Positions 39,179 through 49,246 of a stretch of 64,000 nt of DNA are shown here, one piece after another. A program made the translations under genes and the position numbers. The stretch is from contig NZ_JAKOPM010000005.1 in assembly GCF_022288805.1 (NCBI RefSeq), positions 65,938 through 129,937 on the forward strand, in the 5' to 3' direction. The notes under the pieces are model-generated. The model saw only the letters and a program-made list of their open reading frames with translations, was not told the origin of the DNA and made no database searches. How positions within the stretch are numbered: the stretch's first letter is position 1; each line of letters begins with the position of its first letter. This DNA comes from Corynebacterium yonathiae. GTDB lineage: Bacteria > Actinomycetota > Actinomycetes > Mycobacteriales > Mycobacteriaceae.

Positions 39179-39211
39179 CGCCTTTGGCGCTGTGGCCCAA
39201 CGCTCATAGCG
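39179..39211 (+). promoter_or_regulatory. Tandem ClgR-type boxes upstream of clpP1P2
   Basis: CGCTCATAGCG (39201-39211) exactly fits the ClgR core CGCYNANRGCG, and CGCCTTTGGCG (39179-39189) fits with one mismatch; the centres are 22 bp apart. ClgR activates clpP1P2 and clpC in actinobacteria. Confidence 0.75.
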
Positions 39212-39288
39212 AACAGAGGCCAAGTTTGAGAGAAATGCCGGTAAGGTGGGGCCAGTTAAAGCATTCTTCACTTGAAGGAGAACCACTA

Positions 39289-39888
39289 ATGTCTGAGAAG
39301 ATTTCAATGAACTCGTCGTCTACGGGTATGAATCTGAGCGATAGCGTGTACGAGCGCCTGTTGCGCGAGCGCATTATCTTCCTGGGAACCCAGGTCGATG
39401 ATGAGATTGCGAACAAGCTGTGCGCCCAGATCCTCCTGCTGTCCGCCGAGGACCCCACTCGCGACATTTCGCTCTACATCAACTCCCCGGGTGGCTCTGT
39501 CACTGCGGGCATGGCCATCTACGACACCATGAAGTACTCGCCGTGCGATATCGCCACCTACGGTATGGGTCTGGCAGCTTCCATGGGCCAGTTCCTGCTT
39601 TCCGGCGGTACCAAGGGCAAGCGCTTTGCCCTGCCGCACGCACGCATCATGATGCACCAGCCTTCCGCAGGCGTGGGCGGTACTGCCGCAGATATCGCTA
39701 TCCAGGCTGAACAGTTTGCGCAAACCAAGCGCGAGATGGCTGAGCTCATTGCCGAGCACACCGGCCAAACCTTTGAGCAGATCACCAAGGACTCTGATCG
39801 TGACCGTTGGATGACCGCACAGCAGGCCAAGGATTACGGCATTGTTGACCACGTCATCGAGTCCGTCAACGGCCCGCTGAGCAACTAG
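39289..39888 (+). CDS. clpP1: ATP-dependent Clp protease proteolytic subunit 1
   Basis: The 199-aa serine protease subunit has nucleophile Ser98 (A-A-S-M-G), His123 (M-M-H-Q-P) and a late Asp (D-S-D-R-D-R). With ClpP2 it forms the mixed tetradecamer served by ClpX and ClpC. GAAGGAG precedes ATG 39289; the preceding 130 bp carry two ClgR-type boxes. clpP2 follows after 19 bp. Confidence 0.96.
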   Translation: MSEKISMNSSSTGMNLSDSVYERLLRERIIFLGTQVDDEIANKLCAQILLLSAEDPTRDISLYINSPGGSVTAGMAIYDTMKYSPCDIATYGMGLAASMGQFLLSGGTKGKRFALPHARIMMHQPSAGVGGTAADIAIQAEQFAQTKREMAELIAEHTGQTFEQITKDSDRDRWMTAQQAKDYGIVDHVIESVNGPLSN

Positions 39889-39907
39889 GGAATAAGGAGA
39901 AATCACT

Positions 39908-40531
39908 ATGAATCAGTCCCAGATGCCAAGTTCCCGTTACGTTCTGCCATCCTTCATTGAGCAGTCCGCACAGGGCACTAAGGAAACAAACCCATACTCC
40001 AAGCTTTTTGAAGAGCGTATTATCTTCTTGGGTACCCAGGTAGATGACACTTCCGCCAATGACATCATGGCGCAGCTGCTGGTCTTGGAGAGCCAGGATC
40101 CGGACCGCGATATCACCATGTACATCAACTCGCCTGGTGGATCCTTCACCGCGTTGATGGCTATCTATGACACCATGCGCTACGTGCGACCCGATGTGCA
40201 GACCGTGTGCCTGGGCCAGGCTGCTTCCGCAGCGGCTGTGCTCTTGGCGGCGGGTGCACCAGGCAAGCGTGCTGCGCTGCCAAACTCCCGCGTTTTGATC
40301 CACCAGCCGGCAACGCAGGGTACCCAGGGCCAGGTTTCTGACCTGGAGATCCAAGCCGCTGAGATTGAGCGCATGCGTAAGCTGATGGAAACTACCCTGT
40401 CTGAGCACACTGGTCGTACCGCTGAGCAGATCCGCATTGATACTGACCGCGACAAGATCCTGACCGCTCAGGAAGCCGTTGAGTACGGCATCATCGATAC
40501 GGTCTTTGATTACCGCAAGCTCAATGCATAA
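39908..40531 (+). CDS. clpP2: ATP-dependent Clp protease proteolytic subunit 2
   Basis: The 207-aa partner of ClpP1 has Ser107 (A-A-S-A-A), His132 (I-H-Q-P-A) and the Asp region D-T-D-R-D-K. It is co-transcribed with clpP1 (19-bp gap, AAGGAG before the ATG) and a terminator follows. In actinobacteria both subunits are needed for an active protease. Confidence 0.96.
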   Translation: MNQSQMPSSRYVLPSFIEQSAQGTKETNPYSKLFEERIIFLGTQVDDTSANDIMAQLLVLESQDPDRDITMYINSPGGSFTALMAIYDTMRYVRPDVQTVCLGQAASAAAVLLAAGAPGKRAALPNSRVLIHQPATQGTQGQVSDLEIQAAEIERMRKLMETTLSEHTGRTAEQIRIDTDRDKILTAQEAVEYGIIDTVFDYRKLNA

Positions 40532-40555
40532 TTTGGAATAACGCATTTCACGTGG

Positions 40556-40599
40556 CCCCTGCTATGCAACCTGCATTCCAGTTGTATGGCAGGGGTTTT
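40556..40599 (+). terminator. Terminator after clpP2
   Basis: CCCCTGC and GCAGGGG enclose a further imperfect stem (ATGCAAC/GTTGTAT) and are followed by TTTT, 25 bp after the clpP2 stop. Confidence 0.85.
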
Positions 40600-40766
40600 C
40601 TGCTTTTAATGCAGGGAAGGGGGTGTGCTGCTGACTCGTGCTGCACCCGAATGGGGTACCTCTCTTCATGCAATTCCTGCAGGCCGTTAGGTACATTTCT
40701 GTCATGCGACACTAAACCTATAACGACCGATTTGTGATTTAGGCCTCTAAGTGGTCATATGTTTTT

Positions 40767-42269
40767 ATGGAGAAACACACATCTGACGCGGCGGCCCAGG
40801 CTGCTGCGCCCGTGCCGCAGAGCGGCGAGCGCACATTCTTTGGCCACCCTTGGGGCTTGGCCAACCTTTTTGGCGTGGAAATGTGGGAGCGCTTTAGCTT
40901 CTACGGCATGCAGGCCCTAGTCCTGCTGTACATGTATTACGCCACTACCGATGGTGGCCTAGGTCTAGATCGAGCGGACGCGACGTCCATCGTCGGCGCC
41001 TATGGCGGCTTAGTATATATGGCCTGCTTGTTGGCTTCTCTTGTCGCTGACCGTGTGCTGGGTGCAGAGCGCACACTGTTTTACTCAGCCGTCATGGTGA
41101 TGGCTGGCCACCTCGCGTTGGCGTTTATCCCTGCGGTTACGGGGTTGGCGATTGGCTTGGTTCTTATTGCGGTTGGGTCTGGTGGCGTTAAGACCACTGC
41201 ACAGGTCGTGCTTGGTTCCATGTACAGCCGGGACGACCCGCGCCGTGATGGTGGCTTCTCCATCTTCTATATGGGTGTCAATATCGGTGCTCTTGTTGGT
41301 CCGCTGCTTACCACCGCTCTGTGGGGCTGGCAGGGCTTCCATTGGGGCTTCGGTATCGCGGCAGTCGGCATGGCGCTCGGCCTGATTCAGTACTCCCTGA
41401 TGCGCAAGACCACTATTAAGGACGCGGGGCACGAGGTTCCAAACCCGGCTAGCTCCAAGCAGCTACTTATGGGGGTGGTGGCAGTTGCCGCCGTGGTCGT
41501 GGTCATGGTGGTGGCATTGGCTACCGGCGCTATTCAGGTTGATTGGCTGTCCAATATTGTCACCGCGGTGGCTCTTGTAGCTGCAATCTATTTGTGGGGC
41601 CAAATGTATACCTCGAAGTTGGTGACCCGCGAGGAAAAGAACCGCCTGCTCGGCTTTATCCCGCTGTTCGTTTCCGGCGTTTTGTTCTTCGGCATCTTCC
41701 AGCAGCAGTTCACCGTGATGACGATTTATTCGGATGTGCGCTTGGACCGCCACATGTTTGGTTGGGAAATCCCGCCATCACTGGTGCAGTCCATTAACCC
41801 AATTTTTATCGTTATTTTCTCCGCAGTCTTTGCAACGATGTGGACGAAGCTAGGGGATAGGCAGTGGTCCACCCCAGTAAAGTTCGGCGTAGCCAATATC
41901 GTCATCGGCATCTCCTTGTTCTTCTTCCTTCCTTTCTCGGGTGCGGAAGCGAACTCCACCCCGATGTTTGTCATCGTTTTCATCCTCTTCCTTTTCACCA
42001 TGGCGGAACTTCTACTGTCGCCGGTGGGCAATGCCCTAGCTACTAAGGTGGCGCCGGTGGCGTTCCCGTCCCGCATGATGGCGGTGTGGATGATGGCGGT
42101 GGCTATGGGTACCTCGCTGGCCGGCTCCTTGGCTAGCTTCTATAACCCGGATGATGCAGGCGCGGAGAATACCTTCTTCATCTCCCTTGGTGTTGTATCC
42201 ATCGTGTTGGGTGCCATCCTGCTTGTTCTAAGCCGCTGGGTGGTAAAGAAATTTTCCACCTTCCGCTAG
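40767..42269 (+). CDS. Proton-coupled oligopeptide transporter, POT/PTR family
   Basis: The 500-aa MFS protein has about 14 membrane spans and the POT signature E-M-W-E-R-F-S-F-Y-G-M near residue 38 (E-x2-E-R) with F-Y-M-G-V-N-I-G-A near 167. It imports di- and tripeptides with protons (DtpT-like). The upstream 170 bp contain no gene; no strong ribosome-binding site is seen. No terminator is evident after it. Confidence 0.92.
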   Translation: MEKHTSDAAAQAAAPVPQSGERTFFGHPWGLANLFGVEMWERFSFYGMQALVLLYMYYATTDGGLGLDRADATSIVGAYGGLVYMACLLASLVADRVLGAERTLFYSAVMVMAGHLALAFIPAVTGLAIGLVLIAVGSGGVKTTAQVVLGSMYSRDDPRRDGGFSIFYMGVNIGALVGPLLTTALWGWQGFHWGFGIAAVGMALGLIQYSLMRKTTIKDAGHEVPNPASSKQLLMGVVAVAAVVVVMVVALATGAIQVDWLSNIVTAVALVAAIYLWGQMYTSKLVTREEKNRLLGFIPLFVSGVLFFGIFQQQFTVMTIYSDVRLDRHMFGWEIPPSLVQSINPIFIVIFSAVFATMWTKLGDRQWSTPVKFGVANIVIGISLFFFLPFSGAEANSTPMFVIVFILFLFTMAELLLSPVGNALATKVAPVAFPSRMMAVWMMAVAMGTSLAGSLASFYNPDDAGAENTFFISLGVVSIVLGAILLVLSRWVVKKFSTFR

Positions 42270-42587
42270 ATGCTGTAAAACACCCTTAAATGGGAGGTAT
42301 GTCGGCGTGATGTTGGCATAACTCCCTAAGTGGTTTTTATCACTCGGGTTAAGCAGGGGAGGTGGGGGCATTTAATTGGCATTAGCTGGGGAAATTTTAT
42401 CCCTTTGGAATTCTCTTGGGCTCGATTCTGAGCCCCAGCAGGTTAACAAAAGGTTAACCAAAGGAAATGTTAAAGAAAAGCAATTGTCTGCGGATAGGTG
42501 CAGGAGTAATCTGCATTTCGTCCGCGACGTGTGAAGGCGCCGCAGATGCGTACCGTGTTCATCTTTTCTTTCCAAGGGGCCAACGCT
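42270..42587. other. Intergenic region upstream of the phosphate transporter
   Basis: This 318-bp stretch has no coding region. It holds a GGGCTC-N6-GAGCCC palindrome (42418-42435), then three 11-bp repeats (42441-42473), and AAGGGG (42574-42579) serving the downstream GTG start. Confidence 0.7.
42441..42473 (+). promoter_or_regulatory. Three 11-bp direct repeats, Pho-box-like
   Basis: GGTTAACAAAA, GGTTAACCAAA and GGAAATGTTAA follow each other with an 11-bp period about 115 bp before pit. Direct repeats of 11 bp are the layout bound by PhoP/PhoR-type regulators in actinobacteria. The assignment is inferred. Confidence 0.5.
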
Positions 42588-43886
42588 GTGACAGCGACTC
42601 TGATTATCCTCGGCATTGTGGTGGTGACCGCCCTTGCCTTTGACTTTACGAACGGATTTCATGACACTGCCAACGCGATGGCTACGTCCATTGCCACTGG
42701 TGCTTTGAAGCCTTTTACCGCGGTAGCCATCTCCGCAGCGCTTAACCTTGTGGGTGCCTTCCTTTCGGTCAATGTTGCTGCGACCGTGGCAAAGGGCATT
42801 GTTAACCTTGATTCCTACGACCTGTCTGGCGCCGCCGCTGATACCGACGGCCAGGCACTGTTGATGGTCGTCTTCACTGGCCTTATCGGCGGCATCATCT
42901 GGAACCTGTTCACCTGGTTGCTGGGTATGCCGTCCAGTTCCTCCCACGCCTTGTTCGGTGGCCTTATTGGTGCCGCCTTCGCTGCGATGGGCTCGGCTGG
43001 CGTGGAGTGGTCCTCCATTGCCGGCAAGATCATTATCCCGGCCGTTGCCTCGCCTATCATCGCGGCGCTGGTTTCGGCGTGTGCCACGTTCCTTATCTAC
43101 TGGGTAACCAACACCATCCCGAATAAGGCTAAGAACGAGCACTTCCGCCACGGTCAGATCGTCACTGCGTGCCTGGTGTCCCTGGCGCACGGCGCTGGCG
43201 ATGCACAGAAGACCATGGGCGTTATCTTCCTGGCGCTGGTTGCCTCTGGGCATGCGGTTGCAGGCGCCCGCATTCCAACCTGGGTTATCGTTTCTTGTGC
43301 TGTGGCTATCGCGGCCGGCACTCTGTCCGGCGGCTGGCGCGTTATCCGCACCCTGGGCAAGGGTCTGGTGGAGATTGAGTCCCCACAGGGCATGGCCGCT
43401 GAAGCTACTTCTGCAGCCATCATCCTCACCTCTGCTACCGGTGGTATGGCACTGTCCACCACCCACGTGTCCACCGGTTCCATTCTGGGTACCGGCCTGG
43501 GGCGCCGCGGTGCTGAGGTTCGCTGGGGTGTTGCCATGCGCATGGTGTCCGCATGGCTCATCACCTTGCCGTGCGCTGCGTTCGTGGGCTTTGCTACCTG
43601 GTGGTTGGCACACGGCGTCTCCTCCTTCACCAACGTCGCAACCGGTGCCATCGTGGACTTCGTCTTGCTGCTGGCAATGGCCGCGCTCATTGTCATCCGT
43701 TCCCGCATGAGCCCGGTGGATGCTTCCAACGTCAACAACGACTGGGAACCAAACTCCGAGTCCGTGGATTCTTCCATGGGTGCGGGCTCTGACCGCAAGG
43801 AGCCAGTTGCTGCCGGCGCCGCACCAGTGTCCGCTACCAATGCGGAGGATGCCTCCGCGCCGTCTACTGTTCAAGAGGAGCGCTAA
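42588..43886 (+). CDS. Low-affinity inorganic phosphate transporter, PiT family
   Basis: The 432-aa PiT permease has repeated signature segments G-F-H-D-T-A-N-A near residue 22 and the second copy S-L-A-H-G-A-G-D-A-Q-K near 202, with about ten spans and a disordered acidic tail (about 378-432). It imports metal-phosphate with protons. GTG 42588 with AAGGGG upstream is preferred to an upstream ATG (42531) that would add a non-family extension. 11-bp repeats lie upstream, and a small membrane-protein gene follows after 3 bp. Confidence 0.92.
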   Translation: MTATLIILGIVVVTALAFDFTNGFHDTANAMATSIATGALKPFTAVAISAALNLVGAFLSVNVAATVAKGIVNLDSYDLSGAAADTDGQALLMVVFTGLIGGIIWNLFTWLLGMPSSSSHALFGGLIGAAFAAMGSAGVEWSSIAGKIIIPAVASPIIAALVSACATFLIYWVTNTIPNKAKNEHFRHGQIVTACLVSLAHGAGDAQKTMGVIFLALVASGHAVAGARIPTWVIVSCAVAIAAGTLSGGWRVIRTLGKGLVEIESPQGMAAEATSAAIILTSATGGMALSTTHVSTGSILGTGLGRRGAEVRWGVAMRMVSAWLITLPCAAFVGFATWWLAHGVSSFTNVATGAIVDFVLLLAMAALIVIRSRMSPVDASNVNNDWEPNSESVDSSMGAGSDRKEPVAAGAAPVSATNAEDASAPSTVQEER

Positions 43887-43889
43887 ACC

Positions 43890-44180
43890 ATGACTGCTGC
43901 AGAAATCTTCCAGTCCCTCATTCACGTTGCAGGCTTGGCGTTGGTCTTCGGTGCTGGCATTCCGCTACTTTTCTCCTTGGGCATGCGGTGTATGACCGGT
44001 GACCCCATTCGCGACGACAACGGCGTCGTTGTTGGCGATACCCCTGCAAGCCCTCAGATGAAGGTGCTTGGCTGGACTGTCTATGCGGTGCTGGCCGTAG
44101 TTATCCTGGTGGCCATCATGTGGATTGCCCGCGATACGCTGGACCACTACTTTGGCTTCACGCCGTTTGGTGACCTCTAA
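43890..44180 (+). CDS. Small membrane protein co-transcribed with the phosphate transporter
   Basis: The 96-aa protein has two hydrophobic segments (about 13-33 and 61-81). It starts 3 bp after the PiT gene and has AAGAGGAG upstream, so it belongs to the same transcript. I do not recognise a function; it may assist or modulate the transporter. Confidence 0.78.
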   Translation: MTAAEIFQSLIHVAGLALVFGAGIPLLFSLGMRCMTGDPIRDDNGVVVGDTPASPQMKVLGWTVYAVLAVVILVAIMWIARDTLDHYFGFTPFGDL

Positions 44181-44232
44181 GTCATTGTCCTCCCTTGGGG
44201 GTAAACCTCTAATGTGGCGTGCGACACACTTT

Positions 44233-44261
44233 CTTTAAGTTAACAAAAAGTTAACTTAAAG
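44233..44261. promoter_or_regulatory. Perfect 12-5-12 palindrome with two GTTAAC repeats
   Basis: CTTTAAGTTAAC-AAAAA-GTTAACTTAAAG is a perfect palindrome. Its two GTTAAC units are 11 bp apart, as in the repeats before the phosphate transporter. It lies 84 bp before the next small gene and lacks a T run, so it is more likely an operator than a terminator. Confidence 0.6.
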
Positions 44262-44344
44262 CGACCAAAGGGTTGCCTAACGAGGGTATGTCGCGTATAT
44301 TCCTCTGTATCAAACAGAGAGAAAGCCACATGGAGGTGTGAGAA

Positions 44345-44599
44345 ATGAACATGATGCGTTCTTTGATGGACGGCATCGCTGATGCGTTCAAGAGCTCCAC
44401 CACTGGTACCGGCCTGGACACCATTTCGGAAGCTCCAGTTCGTGCTTTGGTGGCAGAAACCCTGCTTGACGCTGATAAGACTCCTGCTACGACCAAAGAC
44501 GTTGCAGAGGCACTAGAAACCGTTACCGGTCATGCACCGGATGAACTTGAGATGCTCGATGCAGAACTTTTCCTGCTCGACTTCGACTGGCTGCAATAG
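44345..44599 (+). CDS. Small acidic protein of unknown function
   Basis: The 84-aa protein is strongly acidic, begins M-N-M-M-R-S-L-M-D and ends F-L-L-D-F-D-W-L-Q. No cysteine, signal peptide or membrane segment is seen. GGAGGTG lies directly upstream, a strong translation start, and a strong terminator follows, so it is a stand-alone gene with high expression potential. The palindrome 84 bp upstream may control it. I do not recognise the family. Confidence 0.7.
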   Translation: MNMMRSLMDGIADAFKSSTTGTGLDTISEAPVRALVAETLLDADKTPATTKDVAEALETVTGHAPDELEMLDAELFLLDFDWLQ

Positions 44600-44623
44600 G
44601 CAGCTACTGAATGAAATCCCCAT

Positions 44624-44662
44624 GAGGCCCCTTGTTACACGCGCTGTGTAGCAAGGGGCCTC
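44624..44662. terminator. Hairpin after the small acidic protein gene
   Basis: GAGGCCCCTTG pairs with CAAGGGGCCTC and an inner TACAC/GTGTA. It lies between the small gene and the convergent SDR; a T run is weak. Confidence 0.8.
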
Positions 44663-44699
44663 GTGCTATGTGGGGCACGGTGGACGTCGGCAAGCGCGG

Positions 44700-45467
44700 C
44701 TAATTACGGGGTGGCAGGATGGCCTCGGGGGTTTCGGGTAGGAGTTGTCCGCCGTCGATAATGAGGGTTTGGCCGGTGATGTAGCCCGCCTCTTCTGAAG
44801 CAAGGAAGGCCGCGGCATTGCCAATATCGCGTGGAGTACCAAGACGGTTAAGGGGCACCGACCGCGTCATCTGATCGAGGTACTCTTGGCCTTGGGCCTC
44901 GAGCCCTTCGGTGAGGATATTGCCGGGCAGGACGCCGTTGATGGTGATGCCATCGCCGGCTACTTCGAGCGCGGCCGAACGCATAAATCCCTGCTGGGCA
45001 GCCTTGGAGGCGCCGTAATGTGCCCAGCCTGGAAAGCCCGTGTGCGAGCCGGTGATAGAAGTAGTAATCACGATGCGCCCATACCGGCGTTCTTTGAGGT
45101 AGGGGAGTGCTTCTTGGACCACCTTGAAGGTGCCGTGGGTATTGATGGCAAACATGGCTTCCCATTGTTCATCGCTCATCTCTGCCAGTGGGCAATTAGG
45201 GAAGACGCCGGCATTAGAACAGACGATGTCGAAGCCGCCATGTTCGGCGCTGACCTGGCGGTACATTTCTTGGACTGAAGCGCGGTCGGTGACGTCCACG
45301 CGCAGGGGACTGGCGCCTAGCTCCGCGGCTGTTGCAGTGGCGCGGTCTAGATCAATATCGGCGATAATGACGGTGGCACCGGCCTCTCGTAGTGAGGCGA
45401 CGATGCCGCGGCCAATACCGGAAGCACCGCCGGTGACAATGGCTACGCGGCCCATGAGATCGAACAT
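44700..45467 (-). CDS. Short-chain dehydrogenase, FabG-like
   Basis: The 255-aa SDR has TGGASGIG near residue 12, S-N-A-G-V near 84, the catalytic Y-G-A-S-K (Y-x3-K) near 150 and the C-terminal I-T-G-Q-T-L-I-I-D-G-G. It resembles 3-oxoacyl-ACP reductase-type enzymes and sugar or alcohol dehydrogenases. AGGAG precedes ATG 45467. The substrate cannot be told from the sequence. Confidence 0.87.
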   Translation of the reverse strand: MFDLMGRVAIVTGGASGIGRGIVASLREAGATVIIADIDLDRATATAAELGASPLRVDVTDRASVQEMYRQVSAEHGGFDIVCSNAGVFPNCPLAEMSDEQWEAMFAINTHGTFKVVQEALPYLKERRYGRIVITTSITGSHTGFPGWAHYGASKAAQQGFMRSAALEVAGDGITINGVLPGNILTEGLEAQGQEYLDQMTRSVPLNRLGTPRDIGNAAAFLASEEAGYITGQTLIIDGGQLLPETPEAILPPRN

Positions 45468-45694
45468 GCTGCTCCTAATCCTAAAAGGGGTGGAACGAGG
45501 GTGATTTCGCCTTCTAGTTTAGGCCGCAAGAGCAGGAAAAGTCTGGGAAATTCGCCACGCGGAAGGGAATGAATGAAGGGCCTGTCGGGTTGATTTACTA
45601 AGGTAGAAATAGATGAAGATGAAGCCGCGCGGAGGGGTAAAATTGTCCTTCCAACTGTGGATAGCGGTACGAAAAGCGAGTGTGAAAGAACTTA

Positions 45695-46990
45695 ATGGCA
45701 CGTATGCAAGAAAGCGCTGACCTGCTCAAGTGTTCCTTTTGTGGCAAGAGTCAGAAGCAGGTGAAAAAGCTCATCGCCGGCGGCGGTGTCTACATCTGTG
45801 ATGAGTGCATCGAGCTATGCAATGAGATTATCGAAGAGGAACTGGGCCAGGAGCAGGCACAGGAATCATCCGACGCAGAGGTCCGCCTGCCTCGGCCCTC
45901 GCAGATTTCCGCCTTCCTGGATAAATACGTCATTGGTCAGGACAAGGCTAAGCGCGTCCTCTCGGTTGCGGTCTATAACCACTACAAGCGCATCAAGGCA
46001 GAGGAGTCGGCGGCGTTGGAAGCTCGCCGCAAAAAGGCCGAGGGCGATGAGGTGGAGATCTCTAAGTCCAATATTTTGATGCTGGGTCCTACCGGTTCCG
46101 GTAAGACCTACTTGGCGCAGACCTTGGCCCGGCTTCTCGATGTCCCCTTTGCCATCGCTGATGCCACCAGCCTCACCGAGGCCGGCTACGTGGGCGAAGA
46201 TGTGGAAAATATCCTGCTGAAACTGCTGCAAGCGGCCGATTTTGACGTGGAGCGCGCCCAGCGCGGCATTATCTACGTCGACGAGGTGGACAAGATTTCC
46301 CGCAAGTCTGAAAATCCGTCCATTACCCGTGACGTCTCCGGTGAGGGTGTACAGCAGGCCCTGCTAAAGATCTTGGAAGGCACCGTGGCGGCCATTCCCC
46401 CGCAGGGTGGACGCAAACACCCGAATCAGGAGTTTATCCAGCTGGATACCTCCAATATCTTGTTCATCGTCGCCGGCGCATTCGCGGGGCTAGACCAGGT
46501 CATTGCGGATCGAGTGGGAAAGAAGGGCGTGGGCTTTGGCGCCAACTTGGATACCAAGGACGAGCGCGAGAAGGTCGATCTCTTCGCCCAGGTGCGGCCT
46601 GAGGACCTAGTGAAGTTTGGCCTTATTCCAGAGTTCATCGGCCGCCTGCCCGTCGTGGCCACTGTGGATAACCTGGACCGTGAATCCTTGGTCAAGGTGC
46701 TTACCGAGCCGAAGAACTCCTTGGTCAAGCAGTATAGCCGCCTGTTTGAGATGGATGATTGTGAATTGGACATCGAGCCGGCGGCGTTGGGCGCCATCGC
46801 GGAGCTCGCCTTGGAGCGCAAGACGGGTGCGCGTGGCCTACGCGCCATCATGGAAGAGCTGCTGGTACCAGTGATGTATGACCTGCCGGACCGCGAAGAT
46901 ATCGCGACGGTACATATCACCCCAGAGTGTGTCACCGAAGGCGCGGAGCCGCAGTTTAGCTATAAGGATGAGGCGAAGGAGTCTGCCTAA
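45695..46990 (+). CDS. clpX: ATP-dependent Clp protease ATPase subunit ClpX
   Basis: The 431-aa AAA+ unfoldase feeds substrates to ClpP1P2. Its zinc domain uses C13, C16, C35 and C38. Walker A GPTGSGKT lies near residue 130, Walker [11 protein letters not shown] near 190 and the sensor region F-I-G-R-L-P-V near 311. The 227-bp upstream gap includes TAAAAT as a possible -10. GAAAGAA precedes the ATG. In mycobacteria clpX is also close to clpP. Confidence 0.97.
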   Translation: MARMQESADLLKCSFCGKSQKQVKKLIAGGGVYICDECIELCNEIIEEELGQEQAQESSDAEVRLPRPSQISAFLDKYVIGQDKAKRVLSVAVYNHYKRIKAEESAALEARRKKAEGDEVEISKSNILMLGPTGSGKTYLAQTLARLLDVPFAIADATSLTEAGYVGEDVENILLKLLQAADFDVERAQRGIIYVDEVDKISRKSENPSITRDVSGEGVQQALLKILEGTVAAIPPQGGRKHPNQEFIQLDTSNILFIVAGAFAGLDQVIADRVGKKGVGFGANLDTKDEREKVDLFAQVRPEDLVKFGLIPEFIGRLPVVATVDNLDRESLVKVLTEPKNSLVKQYSRLFEMDDCELDIEPAALGAIAELALERKTGARGLRAIMEELLVPVMYDLPDREDIATVHITPECVTEGAEPQFSYKDEAKESA

Positions 46991-47077
46991 GCGGCAGCTG
47001 CCTAGGCACCGGCCTTCAAAGTGCCTGTCGGCGGGCCTTGGCAAAGTAAGGTGCGGGCCTTGTAGCCGGGGCCCGCG

Positions 47078-47845
47078 CTAGTTCTCCTCGTTATAGATAT
47101 CCTGCGGCGAGGCCTCGTCGCCCTCCTTGGTATCGAACGAGGAGGAGGTGAGGTAGGACTCGTGGCCCGAGTCAGGGATATTGGCGGTCAAAAACGCCAG
47201 CACAGCATCGACGGTAAGCCTATGCATACCGTCGATATTTTCTTGGGAATTGAAATTTACGCCCAGCATGTTTTCCACCATTACCTGGTTGGTCACGCGG
47301 TACACAGTCAATGAGGAAATCAGGGTGAAGATGTCATTGGCGGAAATGCCTGGGCGGAAGGCTCCGGCGTCTTGGCCCAAAAGCAGCAGGCGGTCGAGGT
47401 GAAGGGCGACCCCGGCGACGTCGGCAATAGCCTGTTGAGCTGGGTCCACAATCTGCTGGTTGGATTCCCATACCAGCATGCGGATGGCCTCAGGGTTGGC
47501 AACGCGCTCGCGGAAGAGCCAATCCACCAACTTGCGCACGCCCTCGACGGGAACTGCGGTATCGATTTCCAGGTCATCCTCGAGCGGGTTGAGGCGCTGC
47601 GCAGCGGTACTCAACGCCCGCAAATACAGGCCCTTCTTATCACCAAAGTGATAGTGAATCATGCGCTTAGACATGCCGGATTCCTGAGCGATGGTCTCCA
47701 GCTTGGTCTCTGCAAAACCAAGGCTGGAAAAATGCTTAATCGCAACGTCGACCACGGAATCAATGCTGACGGATTCCGCGTGGGCAGCATGGGGAGAATC
47801 CGCCTGGTCTGCAGCTTGCAGTGGGTCAGTATTCTCAGTGCTCAT
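47078..47845 (-). CDS. TetR family regulator
   Basis: The 255-aa repressor has an N-terminal extension of about 28 residues, then a TetR helix-turn-helix (about 30-75: K-L-E-T-I-A-Q-E-S-G-M-S-K-R-M-I-H-Y-H-F-G-D) and a ligand domain. ATG 47845 (MSTEN) with GAGGA upstream is preferred to a slightly longer start. It is divergent from mdh across 370 bp. Its target and ligand are unknown; TetR proteins near mdh in corynebacteria include regulators of aromatic or fatty-acid catabolism. Confidence 0.87.
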   Translation of the reverse strand: MSTENTDPLQAADQADSPHAAHAESVSIDSVVDVAIKHFSSLGFAETKLETIAQESGMSKRMIHYHFGDKKGLYLRALSTAAQRLNPLEDDLEIDTAVPVEGVRKLVDWLFRERVANPEAIRMLVWESNQQIVDPAQQAIADVAGVALHLDRLLLLGQDAGAFRPGISANDIFTLISSLTVYRVTNQVMVENMLGVNFNSQENIDGMHRLTVDAVLAFLTANIPDSGHESYLTSSSFDTKEGDEASPQDIYNEEN

Positions 47846-49166
<1,321 letters not shown>

Positions 49167-49175
49167 AACAAACTC

Positions 49176-49203
49176 GGTGCGCGCTCTAGCCACGGCGCGC
49201 ACC
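49176..49203 (+). terminator. GC-rich hairpin after mdh
   Basis: GGTGCGCGC and GCGCGCACC form a perfect 9-bp stem 10 bp after the mdh stop. There is no T run, so the function as terminator is likely but weak. Confidence 0.55.
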
Positions 49204-49246
49204 CTGCCTGGCTGAGCCGGTTGACGTGCAAGGTAGAATCGGCCAG

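Noticed and set aside
42372..43925. Large open frame opposite the phosphate transporter
   Set aside because: It is rich in Gly, His and Arg, has no known fold and mirrors the strong codon bias of the plus-strand gene.
49221..49239. TTGACG plus TAGAAT as a full valS promoter
   Set aside because: The spacing is only 7 bp; TAGAAT is kept as -10 but TTGACG cannot be its -35.
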